Part shown: positions 1 through 6,068 of the stretch, in pieces
How the letters are laid out: each line of letters starts with the position of its first letter
How positions within the stretch are numbered: the first letter of the stretch is position 1
NCBI GenBank assembly: GCA_031396835.1
Contig: JANNLO010000203.1
Location: forward strand, 1 to 7,648
Direction of reading: 5' to 3'
Length of the DNA stretch: 7,648 nt
DNA from: Snowella sp031396835
GTDB taxonomy: Bacteria > Cyanobacteriota > Cyanobacteriia > Cyanobacteriales > Microcystaceae
The notes under the pieces: generated by a model
What the model saw: only the letters and a program-made list of their open reading frames with translations
Database searches by the model: none
What the model was told of the DNA's origin: nothing
Position numbers and translations under genes: made by a program

Positions 1-1008
1 GTGCCACTGAAAGCGTCTCGTAATTTACCCGATGACCAAATTCTGATTTTGACGACAGGCTCTCAAGGCGAACCGTTATCAGCAATGACTCGAATTTCTA
101 AGGGAGAACATCCCCAAATCAAGATTCGTGAAGGAGATACGGTAATTTTCTCTGCCAACCCGATTCCTGGTAATACGATCGCAGTTGTTAACACCATTGA
201 CCGACTGATGATCCAGGGAGCGCACGTCGTCTATGGAAAAGATAAAGGTATTCATGTTTCGGGTCACGGTTCCCAGGAAGATCATAAATTGATGCTGGCC
301 TTGACGAAACCGAAATTATTTATGCCTGTCCATGGAGAACACCGAATGTTGGTGAAACACTCCCAAATGGCCCAAGCAATGGGGATTCCTGCTGAAAATA
401 TTCTTATTATTGACAATGGCGATATTGTTGAAGTTTCTCCTGAGCGAATTCAGGTCGCTGGAAAAGTCAAGGCGGGCATTGAATTAGTGGATCAAGCGGG
501 GATTGTTCATGAGCATATTATGCTAGAACGACAAAAACTGGCAGAAGATGGTGTGGTGACGATTGCAGCAGCGATTGACCATGATGGAAAATTACTTGCT
601 CAACCTGAAGTTCACCTGCGTGGTGTTGTTATGACAGTCGAGCGGACGCTTTTCCACCAATTAATTGTTCGTAATATTGAGCGATTTTTGGTAGAACGTT
701 GGAAAGAGTTTATTTTAGCCAGTAATGGTAAAAATAAGATGGATTGGGAACGTATTCGGCAAGAATTGGAAGGAACTTTGCAACGTTTGGTTAAGCGGGA
801 ATTACAAAGTAGTCCTTTGGTAGTTTTCCTTTTACAGACCGAAACGCCTTCTTTTTCCCAGTCTTTACCCAGCCCAGTGCCTTCAATGACGACTTCTCCC
901 ATCATTGCCAGCCCTAACTTGAGTGGTGTTTCTGCTAAGCCTGTTAAACCTGAAACAGAAGTTACGAAAACCTATCGTCGCAAACGTTCAACGGCCACAA
1001 TCTCCTAA
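1..1008 (+). CDS. rnj: Ribonuclease J, C-terminal part (5' end outside window)
   Basis: RNase J is a metallo-beta-lactamase/beta-CASP nuclease, an endo- and 5'-3' exonuclease for mRNA decay and RNA maturation in the cytoplasm. The visible 335 residues hold the end of the catalytic core and the C-terminal domain. Seen: TTGSQGEP (18-25), SGHGSQEDHKLM (87-98) and PVHGEHRML (109-117). His89 and His111, 22 residues apart, sit where the beta-CASP motif B and C histidines are expected. ERQKLAEDGVV (176-186) and PEVHLRGVV (202-210) mark the C-terminal domain. The beta-lactamase domain with the HxHxDH metal site is missing because the frame is open to base 1. Family members are usually well over 550 residues, so the GTG at base 1 is read as an internal Val codon. 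After about residue 281 comes a Ser/Pro/Thr-rich tail ending in a basic YRRKRS stretch. Family certain; substrates not deducible. Confidence 0.95.
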   Translation: MPLKASRNLPDDQILILTTGSQGEPLSAMTRISKGEHPQIKIREGDTVIFSANPIPGNTIAVVNTIDRLMIQGAHVVYGKDKGIHVSGHGSQEDHKLMLALTKPKLFMPVHGEHRMLVKHSQMAQAMGIPAENILIIDNGDIVEVSPERIQVAGKVKAGIELVDQAGIVHEHIMLERQKLAEDGVVTIAAAIDHDGKLLAQPEVHLRGVVMTVERTLFHQLIVRNIERFLVERWKEFILASNGKNKMDWERIRQELEGTLQRLVKRELQSSPLVVFLLQTETPSFSQSLPSPVPSMTTSPIIASPNLSGVSAKPVKPETEVTKTYRRKRSTATIS

Positions 1009-1022
1009 AATGTAAAATTGAA

Positions 1023-1063
1023 TGCCAGATGGTGATAAATTTTTTAATTTCGGCTATCTGGTA
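1023..1063 (+). terminator. Possible stem-loop between rnj and the next gene
   Basis: TGCCAGAT (1023-1030) can pair with ATCTGGTA (1056-1063), 8 bp with one G-U. Inside it AAATT (1037-1041) pairs with AATTT (1046-1050) around a TTTT loop, leaving an internal loop between the two stems. A loose T-rich stretch follows (1067-1076). It could be a weak terminator or attenuator after rnj, or an RNA processing site. The long internal loop and interrupted T-tract make it a weak call. Confidence 0.35.
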
Positions 1064-1099
1064 GTAATTTTTGTTTATAAAACTTTTTGAGTAATTATT

Positions 1100-1849
1100 A
1101 TGGTGGCAACCCCTTCAAAACAAGGCGCAAATCTAAACAATCTCCCGCTTCAGGATATTCAAGAGCTTTCTTTAACTATTGCCGCAAAAGATCTCGACCC
1201 AACTTTATTAAGCGAACAGTTTCTTAAGTTTAGTGGTATTGTTCCGAATGAATGGGAGTTGGCTCGTCCTCCTGTTCTTAACCCAAGTGGTTCCCAGGTC
1301 ATGTTTAAAAATGGAGTGGGAATTGTTGCTCAACCCCGCACTATTATGTTTATGGAAACGATTGGGGCTAAAGATATTAAAGAGGTTTTGGTCGCAGAGG
1401 TGGCGCGTCAATATGTCAGTAAATTACCTAATGCTGAATATCAAGGCGTTACGATTAGTCCTAAATATTTAGTACCTTTTCCAGGCAATATTGATGGAGC
1501 GAGGCAATATATTACAAAAACGCTTTTATCTGCTGGCCCTTGGCAAGATGTGGGCAATGCACCCATTCAGGCAGGAGTTAATTTTCTTTATCAGTTGGAC
1601 AGATGCCAGTTGAATTTGAATATTAATCAAGCGATGTTGCAATTGCCCGATCAACCAGCGATCGCAGCTGTTCTTTTTGCAGGAAATTTCAACTATCCGA
1701 TTGAAAATGATCTGCCTAAGGAACGTTTACAGCTTGTGTTGCAGAGTTTGAATGATTGGCAGTCTGATTTTGAGATGTTTAAAAGTGTTGTTAATGATCG
1801 TTTTTTAGCTTATCAACAGCCAGAAAGCTTGTTTGGAAAAGCGCGTTAA
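1100..1849 (+). CDS. Conserved hypothetical protein encoded after rnj
   Basis: A 249-residue protein that I cannot assign to a characterised family. It has no signal peptide, no membrane segment and no nucleotide-binding or metal motif, so it is probably a soluble cytoplasmic protein. It opens with a polar N-terminus, has a central mixed hydrophobic/polar region (for example MFKNGVGIVAQPRTIMFMET) and ends in a Leu/Gln-rich probably helical part (LQLVLQSLNDW...MFKSVVNDRFLAYQQ). There is a single Cys, in DRCQLNLNIN. ATG at 1100 is the first in-frame start; no strong Shine-Dalgarno precedes it, only AT-rich sequence. It lies 91 bp after rnj on the same strand and ends 28 bp before a strong terminator hairpin, so it is the last gene of its transcription unit. 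From memory, a similar hypothetical gene follows the RNase J gene in Synechocystis (slr0551-slr0552); I could not check this. A role linked to RNase J would be inference from position only. Confidence 0.85.
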   Translation: MVATPSKQGANLNNLPLQDIQELSLTIAAKDLDPTLLSEQFLKFSGIVPNEWELARPPVLNPSGSQVMFKNGVGIVAQPRTIMFMETIGAKDIKEVLVAEVARQYVSKLPNAEYQGVTISPKYLVPFPGNIDGARQYITKTLLSAGPWQDVGNAPIQAGVNFLYQLDRCQLNLNINQAMLQLPDQPAIAAVLFAGNFNYPIENDLPKERLQLVLQSLNDWQSDFEMFKSVVNDRFLAYQQPESLFGKAR

Positions 1850-1877
1850 ATTCTACTCATTTCTCAATAATATTAGC

Positions 1878-1912
1878 AATCTCTTTGGACAAAATTCAGA
1901 GAGATTTTTTTT
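1878..1912 (+). terminator. Rho-independent terminator after the 249-residue gene
   Basis: Bases 1878-1889 pair with 1895-1906 as a 12-bp stem with two G-U pairs around a CAAAA loop, followed by an eight-T run from 1905 to 1912. This is a standard intrinsic terminator for plus-strand transcription. On the opposite strand the hairpin is not followed by a T-run (the sequence is GCTAATATTATT), so it probably works poorly for the convergent minus-strand operon that ends at 1927. Confidence 0.8.
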
Positions 1913-1926
1913 ATTTATATTAAAAA

Positions 1927-2211
1927 TTAAAAGTCAAATTCTTCTTCTAGATCATCAAAACGCCCATTGCGTGTCGGCTCTTCGGGCGATCGCTTTTTGG
2001 GTTTACCTTGCCAGAAAAGAGGCATTAAAGCACCGAATAATAAACCAATGCCAAAGCAAAATGCGAGTAAGACACTAATTGGTAATTGAATAGACTCTAA
2101 AAAGAAGAATTTTAAAGAGGTTAGCGTAACATTTTGAATGGTAAAAATTGCCAGAATTGCTAATCCAGCAGCGAGAATTAAGGAAGTAAGAAAATTTGTA
2201 AAAATAGTCAT
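1927..2211 (-). CDS. LapA-domain (DUF1049) small membrane protein
   Basis: A 94-residue inner- or thylakoid-membrane protein. It has two hydrophobic segments, about residues 8-25 and 43-66, joined by a short loop. The IxTIQNVTLTSLKFFF region followed by LPISVLLAFCFGIGLLFG is the pattern of the LapA/DUF1049 family (lipopolysaccharide assembly protein A domain). In E. coli the LapA/LapB pair controls LPS synthesis; that role should not be carried over to this cyanobacterial protein without evidence. The C-terminus has a basic patch after the second segment (KPKKR, 70-74) and ends in a strongly acidic tail, DDLEEEFDF (86-94). The basic patch suggests that this tail is cytoplasmic, which is inference. 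The gene starts 39 bp after the stop codon of the 659-residue gene on the same strand and is probably co-transcribed with it. ATG at 2211 has no clear ribosome-binding site. Family call is good; function unknown. Confidence 0.82.
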   Translation of the reverse strand: MTIFTNFLTSLILAAGLAILAIFTIQNVTLTSLKFFFLESIQLPISVLLAFCFGIGLLFGALMPLFWQGKPKKRSPEEPTRNGRFDDLEEEFDF

Positions 2212-2250
2212 AATAGTTAATATTAATTATCTACAAATATTGTCATCAGA

Positions 2251-4230
2251 CTAGGGCGTAGAAAGAGGATTAGTTTCATTCACAGGAGGACTTTCAATTA
2301 CTGGCTCAGCAGGGAGAACTGGGTCGGGAGGAGGAGCTAATAAACGTTGCCAATCCGTGATCAAATCTTTCGCTGTATTATAGGCAGCACTATCTTTAGG
2401 AATTAAACGAGCAATCCGAATTGCTTCTGAAAAAGAAGAGACACTGGCTTTTTCTTGGGCCATTGATAATAATTGATAACTCCAGGTACTTAATGCTTGG
2501 CTACGTTGCGATCCTGCTTCAGTATCAGAAGGAATTTGATTCACTAATCTAATGGCACTATTGAGAGATTCGGGCGTTCGATTGGCGGCGAGAGAATAGG
2601 CTTTTTGTAAGTTTTTTTGGGATTGAATTTCTGATTGCCAACGGCCAATTTTTTTCCTAGCTTCTGAAGATAAGGCTCGACCTGAGCGAATTTGAGATGC
2701 GGTACTAATGGCAGATTGATAATCTTGGGTATTGCCCAGGGCGATCGCTTGATCGAGAAGAGGTTGATCTTCTTGGGTTTCTACTGTGTTTCGCCAGCCT
2801 TGAATTTCTTTGCGTGCTTCAGAATAAAGAGCGCGATCGCGTTTAATCAGATTCGCTTGACTAATCGCTTGTTGAAGATCTACAACATTTCCAGAAACGG
2901 CTAACTCTTTAGCTTTATTTAAAATTGGACTATCTTCTGTTACTTGTACTTGTTTCGTCCAATTTGCAATATCTTGCTGAGCTTCTCGATAGCGATTATT
3001 TGTATTAGCAATTTGTTGAGCTTGGGCGATCGCGGCATTGAGAGCATCAATCGTACCTGGTTCAGCCGTTTGTCGTGCTTGAGCTAATTGAATCAGATCT
3101 TCTACTTCTCTTTTCCAAATAGCAATCAATTCTTGGGCTGTTAAGTAAAGTGGACGAGCTTGATCTGTAACTCGTTCTGCATTAGTAATAGCTGACTGTA
3201 AACTCTCTAATGTTCCTATCTGAGCATCGGTTCCTGCACTCGCTAATATTTGCCATTCATTAATTTCTTCGGCGGGAAAAATATTTTCTGGTAGACGCTC
3301 TACCGTACTAGCTAAAGTTTGCCAATCCTTATCATCAATGAGTTTGTGAATAGTCTCATTAATTTTATCTTTGGCTTTCGTAATTAATCTTTGTCCTTCT
3401 TCGTAAGCATAACTTGTAGAAGGAACTTTAGCCGCTTCTAACATTGCTTGTATCCAATTATCAATACCACCGCGACGAAAAATCTTAAATGCTGTATCTA
3501 GTTTTCGGCTTTCTTCTTGAGCTATTTGAATATTTTTAATGGTTTCATCGTATTTAGTCGTTGCCCAATAATTATTCTCTACATTAAGTAGTTTTACCGC
3601 TTCTCGAAAGGCTTCATTCCACCAAGCTTTACGTAAATTAGTTTCAACGGCTGCAAAAATTTCTTCTCCTTTCTTCCAAGTTTTTTGCCAATAAGTAATA
3701 CGTTCTTCTACGAGTTTATAAGCTTGTACATTATCAGGAATACGCTTCACTGTTTTTATCGCTCCCTCTAACTTACCTGCTTCAAACTCTTCTTCTGCTA
3801 AATTTAAAATTTCTGTTGCCCAATCTTCAATATTACGGTTTACTTCTGTATAAAGTGGATGATCTTTCGGTAGAGAAGCAACTAATTCAATTGCTCTAAG
3901 TAAACTATCTACGGTATGTTCTTCTGCTGATAACTGAGCACAGTAGAGCCGCATCGAAGCAGAAGCAATAGGCCAAAAAACCCTAGAACACTGGGGAGTT
4001 TTAGGTAATTTTAATAACAAAGTTGTCGCGCCAAAACCAACTCCACTAGAAATCAGGATTAGTATCAAAGCCCAGAATTGAAGAGGATATCGTTCGGCTG
4101 TATCCTTAATTCGTCCCAATAAGCGTTGATGAAGCGAAGAATTGGCTATCTTCAGAGGTTCTTGTTCACTAGGAGGTGTAGGATTGGAAGGCAGCAAGTT
4201 ATTAGGATTGGTATTCATTGGCAAACCCAC
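2251..4230 (-). CDS. Single-pass membrane protein with about eleven Trp-ending helical repeats
   Basis: A 659-residue protein of unknown function. Order of parts: a polar Pro/Asn-rich N-terminus (1-30), a basic amphipathic stretch (33-48), one membrane segment (about 51-73), a long helical-repeat region (about 105-627) and a Pro-rich tail (632-659). The repeats run 44-55 residues with a pattern like A(I)xxAxxI...LYxEARxxIxxW. Tryptophans close units at 137, 181, 326, 372, 424, 479, 531, 583 and 627, and two more divergent units fill 182-290. This suggests a TPR-like alpha-solenoid used for protein binding. Positive charges before the membrane segment suggest that the repeat region faces the periplasm or thylakoid lumen (inference). 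There is no Walker A motif. Two starts are possible: GTG at 4230 or ATG at 4218 (655 residues). The ATG is the more usual choice, and neither has a clear Shine-Dalgarno. It is probably first in an operon with the LapA-domain gene. Confidence 0.85.
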   Translation of the reverse strand: MGLPMNTNPNNLLPSNPTPPSEQEPLKIANSSLHQRLLGRIKDTAERYPLQFWALILILISSGVGFGATTLLLKLPKTPQCSRVFWPIASASMRLYCAQLSAEEHTVDSLLRAIELVASLPKDHPLYTEVNRNIEDWATEILNLAEEEFEAGKLEGAIKTVKRIPDNVQAYKLVEERITYWQKTWKKGEEIFAAVETNLRKAWWNEAFREAVKLLNVENNYWATTKYDETIKNIQIAQEESRKLDTAFKIFRRGGIDNWIQAMLEAAKVPSTSYAYEEGQRLITKAKDKINETIHKLIDDKDWQTLASTVERLPENIFPAEEINEWQILASAGTDAQIGTLESLQSAITNAERVTDQARPLYLTAQELIAIWKREVEDLIQLAQARQTAEPGTIDALNAAIAQAQQIANTNNRYREAQQDIANWTKQVQVTEDSPILNKAKELAVSGNVVDLQQAISQANLIKRDRALYSEARKEIQGWRNTVETQEDQPLLDQAIALGNTQDYQSAISTASQIRSGRALSSEARKKIGRWQSEIQSQKNLQKAYSLAANRTPESLNSAIRLVNQIPSDTEAGSQRSQALSTWSYQLLSMAQEKASVSSFSEAIRIARLIPKDSAAYNTAKDLITDWQRLLAPPPDPVLPAEPVIESPPVNETNPLSTP

Positions 4231-4257
4231 AAGCGTAGGGGCAGAACATGGTAGTTA

Positions 4258-4286
4258 ATTTTAAAATAGGGATCAATTTTTGACTA
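4258..4286 (-). promoter_or_regulatory. Candidate promoter for the minus-strand membrane operon
   Basis: On the minus strand a -35-like TAGTCA (4286-4281, four of six consensus bases) is followed, 17 bp later, by TAAAAT (4263-4258, five of six consensus bases). Transcription would start near 4251, some 20-35 bases before the possible start codons at 4230 and 4218. The spacing is ideal, but AT-rich DNA produces such matches by chance. Confidence 0.4.
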
Positions 4287-4406
4287 ATCTTAGCATTACT
4301 TTGATGGCTTAAAAAATTCTCTTCGGGCGCGATCGAAAAGCTCACAAACTCAAAAAGCAGATTTGCTCTCCATCATTGTCAATTGAACTTTATTCTCCCC
4401 ATTTAT

Positions 4407-4423
4407 GTCTAAATTAATTAGAC
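4407..4423. promoter_or_regulatory. 17-bp palindrome upstream of the adaptor gene
   Basis: GTCTAA (4407-4412) and TTAGAC (4418-4423) form perfect 6-bp half-sites separated by ATTAA, ending 53 bp before the adaptor start codon. The size and position fit an operator for a dimeric regulator acting on the exporter genes, for example of the TetR or MarR type. No regulator gene lies in the window, so this rests on symmetry and location only. A single chance palindrome in AT-rich DNA is a real alternative. Confidence 0.3.
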
Positions 4424-4463
4424 TAATTGAAGAGAAAGCTTAAAGATCTGCTCGATTATTCAT

Positions 4464-4467
4464 AGGG
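4464..4467 (+). promoter_or_regulatory. Weak ribosome-binding site of the adaptor gene
   Basis: AGGG lies nine bases before ATG 4477, within the range for a Shine-Dalgarno element. It supports this start, which places a normal basic N-terminus just before the membrane segment. The match is short. Confidence 0.35.
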
Positions 4468-4476
4468 TTAATTTAC

Positions 4477-5988
4477 ATGGTTAATGTTCTCACAAAAAAG
4501 AGCGAATCTTCAAAAAAAAAGACTTCTCCTCTTCTTAATGCCAGTAAATGGTTAGCTGCTCTTGTTTTCTTGTTGCTTTTGGGATGGGGCGGTTTCGAGA
4601 TTTATCGGCAGACTGTGACTTTGCCGCAAATTAAAGCTAAACAGCAAAAAGATACGATCGCTGTTACACGGGAAAATTTAACGGTCACGGTCACGGCTAA
4701 TGGCACAATTCAGCCCAAAATGTCGATTAATGTCAGTCCGAAAACCTCTGGAATTCTCAAAAGTTTATGGGTTAAAGAAGGTGATCGCGTTGAAAAAGGC
4801 CAGCTTTTAGCGAAAATGGATGATTCTAATTTACAAGGTCAACTGTTGCAAAATCAAGGACAATTATCCGAAGCCGAAGCCAATTTACAAAAACTCAAAG
4901 CAGGGAATCGTCCCCAAGACATAGCCCAAGCCCAAGCTGAATTAGCCCAAGCCCAAGCTAGTTTACAACGCATCAAAGCAGGGAATCGTGTTCAGGATAT
5001 TTCCCAATCTAAAGCCAGATATGACAGTGCGGTTAGCAATCAACGTCAAGCAGAAATTGTTTTTCGGCAAAATCAACAACTTTACCAGCAGGGAGCCATT
5101 TCCGCTAGAGATTGGGAAAATTCCCGCGCCCAACGTGAAATTGCCCAAGCCCAGGTCAGAGAAGCTCAACAAGCGTTAAATTTGCAACAAATTGGCCCTC
5201 GCACAGAAGATATTCAGCAAGCGATCGCCGTTGTTGAACAAAAACAAGCTGCCTTCTCTTTGGTTAAAGCGGGTTCTCGTGTGGAAGAAATTAATCAAGC
5301 CCAAGCTCAAGTGATGGCTGCAAAAGGTAGTTTGAAAACAGTTCAAATTCAGATTCAGGATATGGAAATTCGCGCTCCATTTGCAGGAATTATCACTCGT
5401 AAATATGCTGATCCAGGAGCTTTTGTTGCACCTACAACGGCAGGCAGTTCGGTTTCTTCTGCCACATCTTCTTCCATTCTTTCTTTAGCTTCTCAAAATC
5501 AGGTTGTGACTAATGTTTCAGAAAGTAATATTGCGCAAATGCGTTTAGGGCAACAAACGACTATCAAAGCTGATGCTTATCCAGGCAAAATGTTTAAAGG
5601 TCAAGTGACGCAAATTGCACCTCAATCTATTGTTCAGCAAAATGTTACTAGCTTTGAAGTAAAAGTTGCTATTTTGGATGATGCTCAGAAATCATTAAGG
5701 GCAGGAATGAATGTGCGGGTGGAATTTGAAGCTGGTAAATTAAATAATGTTTTAGTTGTTCCCACTGTGGCGATCGTGCGAGAAGAGGAAGGAACTGGGG
5801 TTTATCTTTGGAAAAAGGGCAGTCCCGAATTTGTACTAATTACAACAGGAATAACAGTGAATGATAAAACAGAAGTGCGATCAGGTTTACAGGAAAAAGA
5901 GCAGGTATTTATTACCTTTCCTGAAGGTAAACGACCAAAATCAAGAGTTCCAGGTTCACCCCAAATGCCAGGCGTAGGAGGACGTTAA
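4477..5988 (+). CDS. Periplasmic adaptor (membrane fusion protein) of an ABC exporter, HlyD/MacA-like
   Basis: This 503-residue adaptor would link an inner-membrane ABC permease to an outer-membrane channel. Order of parts: basic N-terminus, membrane anchor (about 24-43), first half of the lipoyl/barrel-sandwich domain (VTANGTIQPKMSINVSPKTSG, 72-92, and WVKEGDRVEKGQLLAKMDD, 98-116), an alpha-helical coiled-coil hairpin (about 118-295), then the returning lipoyl half (MEIRAPFAGIITRKYADPGAF, 296-316) and beta-barrel and membrane-proximal domains (about 340-480). A Ser-rich stretch (322-334) and a Gly/Pro/basic tail (484-503) flank these. The hairpin holds four related motifs of the form GxRxxDIxQ at about 143, 169, 240 and 266. 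No Cys lipidation site is seen. The next gene, 80 bp on, is its permease. Closest functional types are MacA and YknX; DevB is another cyanobacterial relative. Cargo cannot be read from the sequence. Confidence 0.93.
   Translation: MVNVLTKKSESSKKKTSPLLNASKWLAALVFLLLLGWGGFEIYRQTVTLPQIKAKQQKDTIAVTRENLTVTVTANGTIQPKMSINVSPKTSGILKSLWVKEGDRVEKGQLLAKMDDSNLQGQLLQNQGQLSEAEANLQKLKAGNRPQDIAQAQAELAQAQASLQRIKAGNRVQDISQSKARYDSAVSNQRQAEIVFRQNQQLYQQGAISARDWENSRAQREIAQAQVREAQQALNLQQIGPRTEDIQQAIAVVEQKQAAFSLVKAGSRVEEINQAQAQVMAAKGSLKTVQIQIQDMEIRAPFAGIITRKYADPGAFVAPTTAGSSVSSATSSSILSLASQNQVVTNVSESNIAQMRLGQQTTIKADAYPGKMFKGQVTQIAPQSIVQQNVTSFEVKVAILDDAQKSLRAGMNVRVEFEAGKLNNVLVVPTVAIVREEEGTGVYLWKKGSPEFVLITTGITVNDKTEVRSGLQEKEQVFITFPEGKRPKSRVPGSPQMPGVGGR
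4895..4989 (+). repeat. Nested direct repeats in the adaptor coiled coil
   Basis: The 17-mer TCAAAGCAGGGAATCGT occurs at 4895-4911 and 4973-4989, 78 bp (26 codons) apart. Between them TAGCCCAAGCCCAAGCT occurs at 4922-4938 and 4943-4959, 21 bp (7 codons, one coiled-coil heptad) apart. Both periods keep the reading frame, which indicates in-frame duplication inside the helical hairpin. Confidence 0.85.
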
Positions 5989-6013
5989 TAAGTTAATAAG
6001 TTAATAATTAATA
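5984..6013. repeat. Tandem octamer repeat at the adaptor stop codon
   Basis: Three perfect copies of GTTAATAA (5984-6007) are followed by a partial fourth copy, TTAATA (6008-6013). The first copy begins inside the last sense codon and supplies the stop TAA, which is immediately followed by a second in-frame TAA. It sits in the 80-bp AT-rich spacer between adaptor and permease. Confidence 0.85.
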
Positions 6014-6068
6014 GCTTTAAAAATAAACTTCAAACAATTATTTTAGTTGCCTAAAAAATCAAATTATC

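Noticed and set aside
1..3. GTG at base 1 as the real start of the first gene
   Set aside because: The product would lack the whole beta-lactamase catalytic half of RNase J. The frame is simply cut by the window edge.
612..905. Minus-strand frame of 97 codons inside rnj
   Set aside because: It is antisense to conserved RNase J sequence, with no recognisable product.
1833..2078. Plus-strand frame of 81 codons across the convergent region
   Set aside because: It overlaps the terminator hairpin and lies antisense to the LapA-domain gene. Its product has no family-like features.
2251..4230. Interpretation as a chromosome-segregation or SMC-like ATPase because of the long helical region
   Set aside because: No Walker A, Walker B or signature motif is present. 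The protein has a membrane anchor and Trp-ending repeats.
4383..4411. TTGAAC plus TGTCTA or TATGTC as the promoter of the adaptor gene
   Set aside because: The -10 match is poor at an acceptable spacing. No convincing promoter could be chosen for this gene.
4356..4452. AGCAGAT (4356-4362) and ATCTGCT (4446-4452) as an inverted repeat in the divergent region
   Set aside because: Seven bases with an 83-bp gap are easily due to chance, and no supporting structure is seen.
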